Below, piece by piece: positions 1-16,731 of a stretch of DNA of 64,000 nucleotides; the first letter of the stretch is position 1, and each line of letters starts with the position of its first letter. The stretch comes from Sphingomonas alba. Lineage in GTDB: Bacteria > Pseudomonadota > Alphaproteobacteria > Sphingomonadales > Sphingomonadaceae. The position numbers were made by a program, and so were the translations under genes. Location of the stretch: contig NZ_JAMGBD010000002.1 of assembly GCF_023516555.1 (NCBI RefSeq), positions 372,001 through 436,000 on the forward strand. Reading direction: 5' to 3'. The notes beneath the pieces were generated by a model. That model searched no databases and had not been told where the DNA came from. It saw nothing but the letters and a program-made list of their open reading frames with translations.

Positions 1-1240
1 TTCCAGGAAGCGCTCTTTCGGCGGCGCGGATCAAGGCGGTCTGAAGCAGGCCGTCGGAGCTTTCGCTCGACGTCCGGCCGCCCTTGGCTTCCACCGTCGT
101 GATCGCCCGTGAAGGATTGGGAGGATCGAACTTCGGGGGATTGTCGGGCGTAGTGTCATTGACGATGCAATAACGGCCGCGCTCCGGCAGCCGGACCAAC
201 ACGTCCTTGCGTTCGCCCGGGAAGAGGACGGCAACGTCGGTTTTGCGGATAGCGGTGCGTGTCAGCCCGTCGAGCGCGAGTTCCCACATCGGCAATGGCT
301 GGCCCGTGCAGTAGCGCTCCCGCCATGCAATCTGCGCTTCGCCTTTCACCGCACGAAGCGCTGGGGCCGACGGATCGAGGCGATAGAGGCGCATCCGCAT
401 CGGCTCGCCCCTGCCCGCATTGATCATCCGCCAGCGCTCGAAACCGCCGGCCTTTGCCGCTGCCAGTTCCGGTTCGACCCTGCCATTGATGCCGGTGAAG
501 CGGCCCGAATAGCGCCACGACCAGTCGTTATCGAAGCTCTCGACTCGACCAACCTCCCCGGCCTTGCAGGTGAACGGCCGTACCGGATCGTCCTTCTTGG
601 TGCGCTCGCCCTCGATCCGGCCCTTCTCGTCGAAGCAGCCGTAAACGATGTGCTGGAAGATCATGACCCGCTCGGGAAACGGCCGGCCGGTCTCGTCCTT
701 CAGCAGGACATCCACGTCGCCCGGGCTGGTCGCAGTTGGCAGGCGGTTGCCAGTAACGATCAACGCCCCCGCCATGCCGCTGCCGACCTGGACGAAGCCC
801 GCGCCATGCTGGTGCGGATGGTACCAGAAGGTCCCGGCCGGGTGCTCGACGGGAATTTCATATTTGTAGTGAAACTGATCGCCGGGCTTGATGGTGACCA
901 GGACATTGTCGCTGTTGCCTGACGGCGAAACCCACAGGCCGTGGGTGTGGAGATTGGTATCGTTGAAGCAGAGTTGGTCGGCGCGTTGCTTGTCGGTGCA
1001 GGGCTCGAGCTTGTTGTCGAGATCGATCGACAGTTGCTGTCCGGGGGACACGTGCATGACTGGAGCGACGAAATCGCCCGGTTTCGCGCCCGAGCCGACG
1101 AAGGAGCGCAGTTCGACCCGATCGTCGCTTTGCGTCCAGGGGTTGTAAATCGTGCCCTCGGCGCGGCGGACTTCGAAACTATAGTGCAGTGGCGGCGCGG
1201 CTGATGCCGCCGCCAATATTCCTGCAATCAGGATCCCCAT
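1..1240 (-). CDS. Multicopper oxidase, 3' end cut off by the left edge
   Basis: About 413 residues are visible, starting at an ATG at 1240 and running off position 1 without a stop. A short hydrophobic leader ending in an Ala-rich stretch (residues 1-15) looks like a signal peptide, so the protein is probably periplasmic. Copper-ligand motifs of the first cupredoxin domain are clear: HTHG at residues 98-101 and WYHPHQHG at 139-146. The C-terminal copper motifs lie outside the window. The family oxidises substrates with one-electron steps and reduces oxygen to water. The substrate (copper, phenols or other) cannot be told from this part. It is divergent from the thiamine-diphosphate enzyme at 1355, with 114 bases between them. 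Confidence 0.9.
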   Translation of the reverse strand, partial: MGILIAGILAAASAAPPLHYSFEVRRAEGTIYNPWTQSDDRVELRSFVGSGAKPGDFVAPVMHVSPGQQLSIDLDNKLEPCTDKQRADQLCFNDTNLHTHGLWVSPSGNSDNVLVTIKPGDQFHYKYEIPVEHPAGTFWYHPHQHGAGFVQVGSGMAGALIVTGNRLPTATSPGDVDVLLKDETGRPFPERVMIFQHIVYGCFDEKGRIEGERTKKDDPVRPFTCKAGEVGRVESFDNDWSWRYSGRFTGINGRVEPELAAAKAGGFERWRMINAGRGEPMRMRLYRLDPSAPALRAVKGEAQIAWRERYCTGQPLPMWELALDGLTRTAIRKTDVAVLFPGERKDVLVRLPERGRYCIVNDTTPDNPPKFDPPNPSRAITTVEAKGGRTSSESSDGLLQTALIRAAERALPG

Positions 1241-1354
1241 CCCCGAGCCCCCGTCTGGTTGGCGGGCTACGCTTACGATTTCGTTGTGCGCTCGAAACGA
1301 GAGGCGAGCAAGCTTTCACTCCACTTCGGTCGCGCGAGCCGCTAAGCGGCGGCC

Positions 1355-3007
1355 ATGACCAAGCGCACCGGGGGCCGCATTCTCGTCGACCAGCTCAAGA
1401 TCCAGGGCTGCGATCGCATCTTCACCGTTCCGGGCGAGAGCTTCCTCGCCGTGCTCGACGCGCTGCACGATACGCCCGAAATCGACGTCACCGTCTGCCG
1501 GCAGGAAGGCGGGGTCGCTTATATGGCAGATGCCGACGGCAAGATGACCGGCCGCCCGGGCATCGCCTTCGTCACCCGCGGCCCTGGCGCGACCAACGCT
1601 AGCGCCGGAGTCCATGTCGCCTTCCAGGACTCGACCCCGATGATCCTGTTCGTCGGCGACCTGTCGCGCGGAGACAAGGACCGCGAGGGGTTTCAGGAGA
1701 TCGACTTCCCCGCCTTCTTCTGCCCGATCGCCAAATGGGCGGCGCGGATCGACGATGCGCGCCGGATTCCGGAATATGTCGCCCGGGCGTATCGCGTCGC
1801 CACGGCCGGTCGTCCGGGCCCGGTCGTTCTTGCCATTCCTGAGGACATGCTGACGGACGAGGTTGAGGCCCGTGACCGCCCGGCCGTGCCGCCGGTCGCG
1901 GAAGGCCCTGATCCGGGCGCGGTCCAGGCCATGTTCGAACTATTGAAGGAAGCAACCAACCCGGTCGCCATCATCGGCGGCGCCGACTGGAGCCCGCGCG
2001 CGGCGCATCACTTCGCCAACTTCGCCTTCCGGCACGGCATTCCGACCGCCGCCGCCTTCCGCCGCCAGGATGCCGTCGACAATAAGTGCGGCGTCTACGC
2101 CGGCCAGCTCGGCTACGGCCCCAACCCGAAGCTGCAGCAGCGCATCCGCGATGCCGACCTGCTGCTGGTTGTCGGCCCCAGGCTCGGTGAAGCAACCACT
2201 GACGGCTATACGCTGGTCACGCCCGACCATCCGGGCCAGACCATCGTCCACGTTCACCCCGACCCGAACGAGCTCGGCCGCGTCTATCACGCCGACCTCC
2301 CCATCGTCGCCGACATGGGCGAATTTGCGGAGATGGTAGACGAGTGGAATGACCCGGACCTCGTTCGCTTTTCGGCCGGCGAGGAAGCGCATCGCGAGTG
2401 GCTTGAGTGGTCGGAGCCCAAGGCTCGTGGGGGCGTTGGGATGGACCTCGGCCCCTGCGTCAAGACGATGCGCGATGCGCTCCCGCATGACGCGATCATC
2501 TGCAACGGAGCCGGTAATTTCTCCGGCTGGTGGCACCGGTACTGGCACTATGCCTGCACGCCGTCCCAACTGGCGCCGACCAGCGGCACGATGGGATATG
2601 GCTTGCCCGCTTCGGTCGCGGCGGCATTGCGATTCAGGGATCGCACCGTGGTTTGCGTGGCGGGAGACGGCGATTTCCTGATGAACGGGCAGGAACTGGC
2701 GACGGCGGCGCAATATGGCGCCGACCTGATCGTCATCCTGGTCGACAACGGCAGCTACGGCACCATCCGCATGCACCAGGAGCGTGAATATCCGGCTCGG
2801 CTGAGCGCTACGTCCCTGAGCAATCCCGACTTCGCAAAGCTCGTCGAGGCGTATGGTGGCTGGTCCGAGCGGGTCGAAACGACCGAGGCCTTTTCCCCCG
2901 CTTTGGCTCGGGCGATGGAACGCAAGGGCATACGCCTTCTCCACTGCATCACCGACGTCGAAGTGATCAGCAACGCTCGCACCATCGCCGAAATCCGCAA
3001 ATCCTGA
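1355..3007 (+). CDS. Thiamine diphosphate-dependent enzyme, acetolactate synthase-like
   Basis: A 550-residue protein with the three-domain plan of the acetolactate synthase/pyruvate oxidase family. The catalytic Glu of the N-terminal domain is in CRQEGG (E51), followed by a typical GPGATNA segment. The cofactor-binding motif in the C-terminal domain begins GDGDFLMNGQEL and ends about 25 residues later at VDN. Length fits the family. There is no adjacent ilvN/ilvH regulatory subunit, so this is probably a catabolic or orphan family member rather than the biosynthetic IlvB. The exact substrate is unknown. The Shine-Dalgarno sequence before the ATG is weak. Confidence 0.85.
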   Translation: MTKRTGGRILVDQLKIQGCDRIFTVPGESFLAVLDALHDTPEIDVTVCRQEGGVAYMADADGKMTGRPGIAFVTRGPGATNASAGVHVAFQDSTPMILFVGDLSRGDKDREGFQEIDFPAFFCPIAKWAARIDDARRIPEYVARAYRVATAGRPGPVVLAIPEDMLTDEVEARDRPAVPPVAEGPDPGAVQAMFELLKEATNPVAIIGGADWSPRAAHHFANFAFRHGIPTAAAFRRQDAVDNKCGVYAGQLGYGPNPKLQQRIRDADLLLVVGPRLGEATTDGYTLVTPDHPGQTIVHVHPDPNELGRVYHADLPIVADMGEFAEMVDEWNDPDLVRFSAGEEAHREWLEWSEPKARGGVGMDLGPCVKTMRDALPHDAIICNGAGNFSGWWHRYWHYACTPSQLAPTSGTMGYGLPASVAAALRFRDRTVVCVAGDGDFLMNGQELATAAQYGADLIVILVDNGSYGTIRMHQEREYPARLSATSLSNPDFAKLVEAYGGWSERVETTEAFSPALARAMERKGIRLLHCITDVEVISNARTIAEIRKS

Positions 3008-3126
3008 GGACGGATTCCGCGCTGTAACGACTAGCAGTGGCTCGGTTGCGGCAAGCGATTAAGCGATTTCAATGACTTGGCCGTTTCTCTCGCATTGATC
3101 TTCGGATCGTCGAAGGAGACAAGGAA

Positions 3127-3255
3127 ATGCCTAACCGCAGTGACAATCGCGGCAACCGCACCAGCCGCAGCAGCCAGCAGATGAGCGACCGCAAACGCCG
3201 CACCGGCGCCAGCAAGAGCGGCCGCAGCAATCAAGGCGGCGACCACAACCGCTAA
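3127..3255 (+). CDS. Small basic Ser/Arg/Asn-rich protein (42 aa)
   Basis: A 42-residue reading frame with a good ribosome-binding site (AAGGAGACAAGGAA just before ATG) and an intrinsic terminator 26 bases after the stop. The protein is low in complexity, rich in Arg, Ser, Asn and Gly, strongly basic and has no hydrophobic segment. This suggests a disordered, possibly nucleic-acid-associated small protein, but no family is recognised. The case for a real gene is the ribosome-binding site plus terminator. The opposite strand is also open but encodes only an Ala-rich shadow. Confidence 0.6.
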   Translation: MPNRSDNRGNRTSRSSQQMSDRKRRTGASKSGRSNQGGDHNR

Positions 3256-3280
3256 ACCCCCTATTGGACTTCCTCAGGAG

Positions 3281-3306
3281 GGCGGGCCGCAAGGTCCGCC
3301 CTTTTC
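3281..3306 (+). terminator. Intrinsic terminator after the 42-aa gene
   Basis: A GC-rich stem (GGCGGGCC with GGTCCGCC, loop GCAA) is followed by CTTTTC. It lies between the 42-aa gene and the convergent pcm stop codon. Confidence 0.75.
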
Positions 3307-3964
3307 AGAATGTCGTATTCGCAAACCCGTGCTCACCGATCAGGGGCACGAACCGCACGGCTCCCAGATCCTCGCGTTCCAGCGTCCCGTCCTCCTTCTT
3401 GGTTAGCTTGACCAGGGACTGGATGCTGTGCGGCGCGCCGATGGGCATGACGATCCGACCGCCGGGCTTTAGCTGGTCAACAAGCACGGTCGGCACGTGG
3501 CTGCCGCTGGCGGCAGCCACGACGGCGTCGAAGGGCGCCTCGGCCGGGCATCCACGGCTTCCGTCGCCCTCCACAATGCGGACATTGTCATAGCGGAGGC
3601 GCTCGATGCGCTCCCGGGCCAGCTCAACCAGCTCCGCATGCCGCTCGATCGCGATGACTTCTCTGGCCATCTGCCCGAGAATGGCGGCAGCGTAGCCAGA
3701 CCCGGCACCGATCTCGAGCACCTTGTCCGTCGGCCCAATCCCCGCGGCGTCGATGGTCAGAGCGACGATGTAAGGCTGGCTAATTGTCTGGCCGGATTCG
3801 ATCGGCAGCGGCCCATCATCATAGGCATGGCCGGCATAGTTGCCGCTGACGAACTCCTCCCGCGGGACGGTGCGGAAGGCCGCCAGCAAAGCGGGCCTGT
3901 CGAGCCCGCGCCGGCGAATGGTGTGTTCGACCATTGCATCGCGCTCGGCGGCAAAGTCGATCAT
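3305..3964 (-). CDS. pcm: Protein-L-isoaspartate O-methyltransferase
   Basis: A 219-residue protein that transfers a methyl group from S-adenosylmethionine to L-isoaspartyl residues in aged proteins so they can be repaired. The SAM-binding motif [14 protein letters not shown] is visible near residue 85, preceded by the family segment [11 protein letters not shown]. Length matches the usual 205-220 residues. The gene is divergent from thyA, with 83 bases between the starts. Confidence 0.93.
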   Translation of the reverse strand: MIDFAAERDAMVEHTIRRRGLDRPALLAAFRTVPREEFVSGNYAGHAYDDGPLPIESGQTISQPYIVALTIDAAGIGPTDKVLEIGAGSGYAAAILGQMAREVIAIERHAELVELARERIERLRYDNVRIVEGDGSRGCPAEAPFDAVVAAASGSHVPTVLVDQLKPGGRIVMPIGAPHSIQSLVKLTKKEDGTLEREDLGAVRFVPLIGEHGFANTTF

Positions 3965-4047
3965 CAGCCGTCTCCGTCCACAGAAACCATTGGCCGCAGC
4001 ACACCGTTCCGCTTGCCGGGCGCACCACTTCGGCTAGTCTACGCCTC

Positions 4048-4842
4048 ATGCGGCAATATCTCGACCTCATGACCAGAATCCTCGACGAAGGCGTCGAACA
4101 ACAGGACCGCACAGGCACCGGCACCTTGTCGCTGTTTGGTGCGCAGTTGCGCTTTGATCTGGCGCACGGTTTTCCTCTGCTGACCACCAAGAAGCTGCAC
4201 CTTCGCTCGATCATCGTCGAACTCTTGTGGTTCCTGCGCGGCGACACCAACGTCCGCTGGCTGCAGGACCGCAAGGTCAGCATCTGGAACGAATGGGCCG
4301 ACGAACATGGTGATCTTGGGCCGGTTTATGGAAAGCAATGGCGCGACTGGGAGACAAGCGACGGCCGCCACGTCGACCAGATAGCCGACCTCATCGCACT
4401 GATCCGCAAGGACCCGTCATCACGCCGCCAGATCGTGACTGCGTGGAACCCGGGCGAGATTGCCAAGATGGCACTCGCGCCCTGCCATTGCCTGTTCCAG
4501 ACGCAGGTGGCAGCGGGCCGCCTCAACCTTCAGCTTTACCAGCGCAGTGCCGATTTCTTCCTCGGCGTCCCGTTCAACATCGCCAGCTATGCGCTGCTGA
4601 CGCACATGCTCGCGCGCGAATGCGGGCTGGAGCCCGGCGTCTTCGTCTGGACCGGCGGCGACGTGCACCTCTATTCAAACCATCTGGAGCAGGCGCGGAC
4701 CCAGCTGTCGCGCCAGCCGCGCTCACTGCCGCAGTTGGTCCTCAAGGATCGCGGCCAAGACCTGTTCAATTACGAGGCAGAGGATTTCGCTTTCGAAGCC
4801 TATGATCCGCACCCTCACATTTCAGCGCCTGTCGCCGTCTGA
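4048..4842 (+). CDS. thyA: Thymidylate synthase
   Basis: Converts dUMP and methylenetetrahydrofolate to dTMP and dihydrofolate. From the chosen ATG the protein is 264 residues, the same as the E. coli enzyme, and begins MRQYLDLM. The catalytic Cys is C146 in LAPCHCLFQ, with the substrate-binding segments [12 protein letters not shown] and HLYSNH after it. A longer frame upstream (from 3934) overlaps pcm and has no homology, so it is rejected. No folA follows; the next genes are small lipoproteins. Confidence 0.97.
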   Translation: MRQYLDLMTRILDEGVEQQDRTGTGTLSLFGAQLRFDLAHGFPLLTTKKLHLRSIIVELLWFLRGDTNVRWLQDRKVSIWNEWADEHGDLGPVYGKQWRDWETSDGRHVDQIADLIALIRKDPSSRRQIVTAWNPGEIAKMALAPCHCLFQTQVAAGRLNLQLYQRSADFFLGVPFNIASYALLTHMLARECGLEPGVFVWTGGDVHLYSNHLEQARTQLSRQPRSLPQLVLKDRGQDLFNYEAEDFAFEAYDPHPHISAPVAV

Positions 4843-4921
4843 ATGGCGCAACCGCGCTTATGGAATGAACTTGATTGCGGTTTCGGCGTTCGTTGCGCAT
4901 CCGGTAACAGGAGAGAATAAG

Positions 4922-5062
4922 ATGCTTCGCAAGGTCATGACCATGGTTCTGATCGGTGGCGGCCTGATGGTCGCGGCCTGCAACACCGTTCGCGGCGCCG
5001 GCCAAGACGTTCAGTCCGCCGCCAATTGCACCGAGAATGCCATCCACAACGGCAACTGCTGA
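4922..5062 (+). CDS. Entericidin-like small lipoprotein, copy 1 (46 aa)
   Basis: A 46-residue lipoprotein precursor. A basic and hydrophobic N-terminus leads to the lipobox-like sequence VAACNTVRGAGQD, which is typical of the EcnA/EcnB family, and a short tail ends in GNC. A ribosome-binding site (AGGAGAGAATAAG) precedes the ATG. Entericidins are toxin/antidote lipoproteins in enterobacteria, but many alphaproteobacterial members have no known role. A close paralogue follows at 5190. Confidence 0.85.
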   Translation: MLRKVMTMVLIGGGLMVAACNTVRGAGQDVQSAANCTENAIHNGNC

Positions 5063-5087
5063 GCCAATCGCCGCTGATTTCAACGGA

Positions 5088-5112
5088 GCCCCGCCTTTTG
5101 GCGGGGCTTTTC
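5088..5112 (+). terminator. Intrinsic terminator after entericidin copy 1
   Basis: Stem GCCCCGCC/GCGGGGC around a TTTTG loop, followed by TTTTCG. It separates the two entericidin-like genes into separate transcripts. Confidence 0.85.
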
Positions 5113-5189
5113 GTTACGGAAGGGATTCCATTCAGCGGCGAGTCAGGCGAAAAGGCCATGGTTTTGAGAGCACCATGGGGAGACCAGAA

Positions 5190-5330
5190 ATGTTTCGTAA
5201 GATTGCGACGATGGCGCTGATCACCGTCGGCCTGACCATTGGCGGTTGCAATACGGTCCGTGGGGCGGGCCAGGACGTCCAGTCTGCCGCCAACTGCACC
5301 GAGAACGTGATCCATCAGGGCAACTGCTAA
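5190..5330 (+). CDS. Entericidin-like small lipoprotein, copy 2 (46 aa)
   Basis: A second 46-residue EcnA/B-type lipoprotein with the lipobox GGCNTVRGAGQD. Its mature part is nearly identical to copy 1 (QSAANCTEN is shared), while the signal segments have diverged, which points to an old tandem duplication. It has its own upstream spacer and its own terminator. Both copies keep two Cys residues after the lipid-anchored Cys. Confidence 0.85.
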   Translation: MFRKIATMALITVGLTIGGCNTVRGAGQDVQSAANCTENVIHQGNC

Positions 5331-5360
5331 GCCAGCGCCCGGCCCAGAGACCAAAAAAGA

Positions 5361-5395
5361 AGCCCCGCCGGATTGTCTCCGGCGGGGCTTTTTGT
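5361..5395. terminator. Bidirectional terminator between entericidin copy 2 and rpoC
   Basis: Stem AGCCCCGCCGG/CCGGCGGGGCT is followed by TTTTTG on the plus strand and by TTCTTTTTTGG on the minus strand. It can end both the lipoprotein transcript and the rpoBC transcript. Confidence 0.85.
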
Positions 5396-5414
5396 TGGTC
5401 GACTCTAACGAGCC

Positions 5415-9677
<4,263 letters not shown>

Positions 9678-9688
9678 CTCAAACTCCT

Positions 9689-9712
9689 GCCCTCTCCCTG
9701 TGAGGAGAGGGC
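9689..9712 (-). promoter_or_regulatory. Hairpin between rpoB and rpoC
   Basis: A perfect 9-bp inverted repeat, GCCCTCTCC/GGAGAGGGC, with a 6-base loop sits in the 50-base gap, 11 bases from the rpoC start codon. It has no T-run, so it is more likely an RNA processing or translation-control element, or a short dispersed repeat, than a terminator. Confidence 0.5.
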
Positions 9713-9727
9713 GTAAGTGGTATCTGG

Positions 9728-13900
<4,173 letters not shown>

Positions 13901-14181
13901 GTATATTCCCTGCGCTCTGGACGCGCGCCATCGCGGCGCTGTCCGTCTGATGTCGGGCGCTTCTTCCCGGTGATCCCCTCCATTCGTTCGATCTGTTGCG
14001 CGGTCAGATCGTGGCCCGGAGAGGCAGGAAAAGCCCCGGGCGCACGTCACCGTGCGGCGGAGCCGATATGTGTTGGATAGGGCCGATATAGTCCTATTCC
14101 TCGCTGGCGCAAGAGGCGGGTACAGATTCGTTCCCTCTTGCGCGCCGGTGACCGCAGTCCGATGTCGGCCTTGGAGGCGAT
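13901..14181. other. Divergent intergenic region upstream of rpoB
   Basis: These 281 bases lie between the rpoB start and the divergent DOPA-dioxygenase-like gene. They must hold the rpoBC promoter unless transcription enters from further away. No convincing -35/-10 pair or leader hairpin could be picked by eye, and no small gene is supported. Confidence 0.4.
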
Positions 14182-14532
14182 ATGACCGCGAATCCCATCC
14201 AGAATTTTCACGCCCACATCTATTTCAATCCGGATCAGCTGGAAGCCGCCCAGACGCTCGGAGCGGCCGCCCGAGAGCGTTTCAGTGTGCCCGTCGGTCA
14301 TTACCATTTGCATCCCGTCGGGCCCCACCCTCGAGGCTCGTGCCAGCTGACCGTTCCGCCCGAGATCTTCGGCGAGTTCGCCCAATGGATGGTCCTGAAT
14401 CGCGGCGGCCTCACGATTTTCGCCCATGCCACCACGGGCGACGATCTTTCCGACCATACCCGCAATGTCATTTGGTTCGGACAGAGCGAGCGGCTCGATT
14501 TGTCGATCTTCGGCGTTGAGGAGCAAATTTAG
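14182..14532 (+). CDS. DOPA 4,5-dioxygenase family protein
   Basis: A 116-residue protein matching the small DOPA 4,5-dioxygenase-like family. The family pattern is a metal-binding [10 protein letters not shown] near residues 8-17, [13 protein letters not shown] around residues 40-52, and a later HTRNVIWFG segment. The His-rich motifs are the probable iron ligands. Plant and fungal relatives cleave the ring of DOPA; bacterial members often have unknown substrates. A strong ribosome-binding site (GGAGGCGAT) precedes the ATG. It is probably co-transcribed with the GFA gene 14 bases downstream. Confidence 0.85.
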   Translation: MTANPIQNFHAHIYFNPDQLEAAQTLGAAARERFSVPVGHYHLHPVGPHPRGSCQLTVPPEIFGEFAQWMVLNRGGLTIFAHATTGDDLSDHTRNVIWFGQSERLDLSIFGVEEQI

Positions 14533-14546
14533 GGAGAGAGGGGCTT

Positions 14547-14963
14547 ATGGCCGAGCAGACCCAGAACGGTTCATGTCATTGCGGCGCCGTCCGCTACTCC
14601 GTCGACATCGACCTGGCGAAAGGCACCTTGCGTTGCAATTGTTCTCTATGCCGCAAGACGCGCGCCTGGTTCGCCTTTGCCCCGGCCGAGAATTTCCGGC
14701 TCGACATGGGGCAGGACAAGCTGACGAACTATCGCTGGACGCCCGAAGGCAGGGAACAACCCAATCTCACTTACCATAGCTGCGCGGCCTGCGGTGTCCG
14801 CACCCATGCCGAGGGTCAGGGGCCGAACGGTCCGACTGTCGCCATCCAGGTCGCGACAATCAACGGGCTGGATCGCGACCTGCTCGCCACCGGCATTCGC
14901 TACGTTGACGGGCTGCACGACGATTTTAAGCATCCGCCGAGCGAGGACATTCGCGGGCTCTAA
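14547..14963 (+). CDS. GFA (CENP-V) domain protein
   Basis: A 138-residue single-domain zinc protein of the Gfa/CENP-V family. Zinc-binding cysteines are in GSCHCGAVRY, CNCSLCRK and CAACGVRTH. The founding member promotes the reaction of formaldehyde with glutathione, but most family members have no proven substrate. The ribosome-binding site AGGGAGAGAGG lies just upstream, and the gene follows the dioxygenase-like gene as a likely two-gene operon. Confidence 0.88.
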   Translation: MAEQTQNGSCHCGAVRYSVDIDLAKGTLRCNCSLCRKTRAWFAFAPAENFRLDMGQDKLTNYRWTPEGREQPNLTYHSCAACGVRTHAEGQGPNGPTVAIQVATINGLDRDLLATGIRYVDGLHDDFKHPPSEDIRGL

Positions 14964-14966
14964 ATC

Positions 14967-15479
14967 CTAAATACTTGTTTCCTCGAGCGTCTTAAGCTCA
15001 GGGGTTGGCAGGCCGTTGGCTTCGATCTGGCCCCGCAACTCCTGTTTTCGGGCCGTCAGCTGCTCACCCAATGAGTCCATGTCGAGGCCCGCCTTTTTTG
15101 CCTGCGCGAATAGGCCTTCAAGGCGCTTCTCTTCTTCCTGGACGTGGTGCTCAATCTCTTCCTTCAAAACCTTGACCTTGGAGTCATAGAATTCGTCACT
15201 TGGCTCGCCGGCGCTGATCTCGGCGATCAGAACCTTTGCAGCGTCGTGCTCCACATAGGATTCCTTGAGCAAATCCTCGTCGACCTTGCCCTCGCAGGCC
15301 GGATAGAAAATCTCTTCCTCGATCTGCGCGTGGATCGACAGTTCGGTGCAGATTTGCAGGGCCAGCTTTTGCTTGCGACCTTCGCCAGTCGCTTTCTCGA
15401 ACTGCTCGAACAGGTCCTCGACCTTGCGATGATCTGCCTTCAGAAGCGCGACCGCATCCTGAGCTTTCGTTTCCGCCAT
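14967..15479 (-). CDS. Hemerythrin HHE domain protein
   Basis: A 170-residue mostly helical protein. The di-iron ligand pattern of hemerythrins is visible: LKADHRKVEDLFEQ near residue 16, SIHAQIEEEIFYP near residue 50, a YVEHDAAK segment and EIEHHVQEEEKRL near residue 112. Such proteins bind oxygen or nitric oxide or help repair iron centres. Its target is unknown. The ribosome-binding site GGAGGCGTAA precedes the ATG. It converges with the GFA gene, with three bases between the stops. Confidence 0.85.
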   Translation of the reverse strand: MAETKAQDAVALLKADHRKVEDLFEQFEKATGEGRKQKLALQICTELSIHAQIEEEIFYPACEGKVDEDLLKESYVEHDAAKVLIAEISAGEPSDEFYDSKVKVLKEEIEHHVQEEEKRLEGLFAQAKKAGLDMDSLGEQLTARKQELRGQIEANGLPTPELKTLEETSI

Positions 15480-15577
15480 TTACGCCTCCACAAATTTGGT
15501 TCGCGGCGACAACGTGGGCGCATGGCACCAGTTCCGGCGACGCGCGTATTGTCAGCGAATTGTCACGGGAGCTTGGC

Positions 15578-15811
15578 GTGGACCTGAAGGCCCTCGGTTA
15601 TCTCATCTCGACCGTCAGCGTCATATTGCTGGGTATCGTCGCCTGGCCAAAGCCCGACGAGCCGCAATGGAAGGCGGTCCTGGTCGCCATCGGGATGCTG
15701 ACGTCGATCGGCGGAATGGGCTTCCGCTGGCTGTCTCATCGGAAGGAAAAGGCCGTGATTGCCTACGCCCGGCGCGAGTCGGAGCGCGCCAAGTCGGAAG
15801 GCAAGGCCTGA
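15578..15811 (+). CDS. Small membrane protein with two transmembrane segments
   Basis: A 77-residue protein starting at a GTG that has GGGAG six bases upstream. A TTG six codons earlier is possible but lacks such a site. Two hydrophobic segments (about residues 5-22 and 32-50) are followed by a basic tail RKEKAVIAYARRESERAK. No family is recognised. Its stop codon abuts the stop of the convergent SDR gene. Confidence 0.65.
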   Translation: MDLKALGYLISTVSVILLGIVAWPKPDEPQWKAVLVAIGMLTSIGGMGFRWLSHRKEKAVIAYARRESERAKSEGKA

Positions 15812-16681
15812 TCAGCCGTTGACGATGATCCCCCCGTTGGGGTGCAGGACCTGCCCGCTCATGTAGCTGGAGTCCTCGCAGGCCAGGAACAGGAAGCTGG
15901 GCGCGACCTCATTCGGCTGACCTGGCCGTCCCATAGGCGTCGACTTGCCGAAATCCTTGAGCTCTTCGGGTGGCTTGCCGCCTGAGGGATTGAGCGGAGT
16001 CCAGATCGGACCCGGCGCAACTGCATTCACGCGGATGCCGTCGCCGACCAGGTTTTCCGACAGGGACCTGGTGAACGCCGTGATGGCGCCTTTGGTCGAG
16101 CTGTAATCCAGCAGCGCCTTGCTGCCCTGGTACATGGTCACCGACGTCGTGTTGATGATCGCGCTTCCCTTCTTGAGGTGCGGCCGAGCCGACTGGACCA
16201 AGTAGAACATGCTGAAGATGTTGCTCTGGAAGGTCCGGCGGAGCTGGTCGTCGGTGATGTCGCGCACATCCTTATCCGGGTGCTGCTCGCCGGCGTTGTT
16301 GACGAGGATGTCGATCTTCCCGAATTCATCGACGACCTTTTGGATCGACTGTTCGCAGACTTGCGGATCGCCAAGGTCGCCGGGGATCGCGATCGCGCGG
16401 CTGCCCTCGCCTTCGACGATGCTCTTTGTCTTTGCCGCGTCATCATGCTCACACAAATAGAGGATAGCGATGTCGGCACCTTCCCGGGCGAACAATGCGG
16501 CGACGGCGCGGCCGATACCGCTGTCAGCACCGGTGACAACGGCCACCTTGCCTTTTAGGCGATCCGAACCTTTGTACCTCGGCTCCCAGTCAGGCTTCGG
16601 TTCGAGCCGACTTTCATGACCGGGCAGGTCATCCTCGTGGATCATGGGTTCCACCGTGTCGGCTTCGTCGGCTTGGGTCAT
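15812..16681 (-). CDS. SDR family oxidoreductase (YghA-like)
   Basis: A 289-residue short-chain dehydrogenase/reductase. The NAD(P)-binding motif VTGADSGIGRAVA is near residue 50, NNAG near residue 133, and the catalytic Tyr and Lys are in YSSTKGA. The extended N-terminus with PGHESRLEPKPDWEPRY is typical of the YghA-like SDR group often linked to stress. The ATG at 16681 is preferred to a GTG seven codons upstream because AAGGAGA lies at the right distance. The substrate is unknown. Confidence 0.88.
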   Translation of the reverse strand: MTQADEADTVEPMIHEDDLPGHESRLEPKPDWEPRYKGSDRLKGKVAVVTGADSGIGRAVAALFAREGADIAILYLCEHDDAAKTKSIVEGEGSRAIAIPGDLGDPQVCEQSIQKVVDEFGKIDILVNNAGEQHPDKDVRDITDDQLRRTFQSNIFSMFYLVQSARPHLKKGSAIINTTSVTMYQGSKALLDYSSTKGAITAFTRSLSENLVGDGIRVNAVAPGPIWTPLNPSGGKPPEELKDFGKSTPMGRPGQPNEVAPSFLFLACEDSSYMSGQVLHPNGGIIVNG

Positions 16682-16731
16682 GGCGGGAATCTCCTTGCCC
16701 ACCCAACCCGCCGACGAACCGGGCGTTCCGC

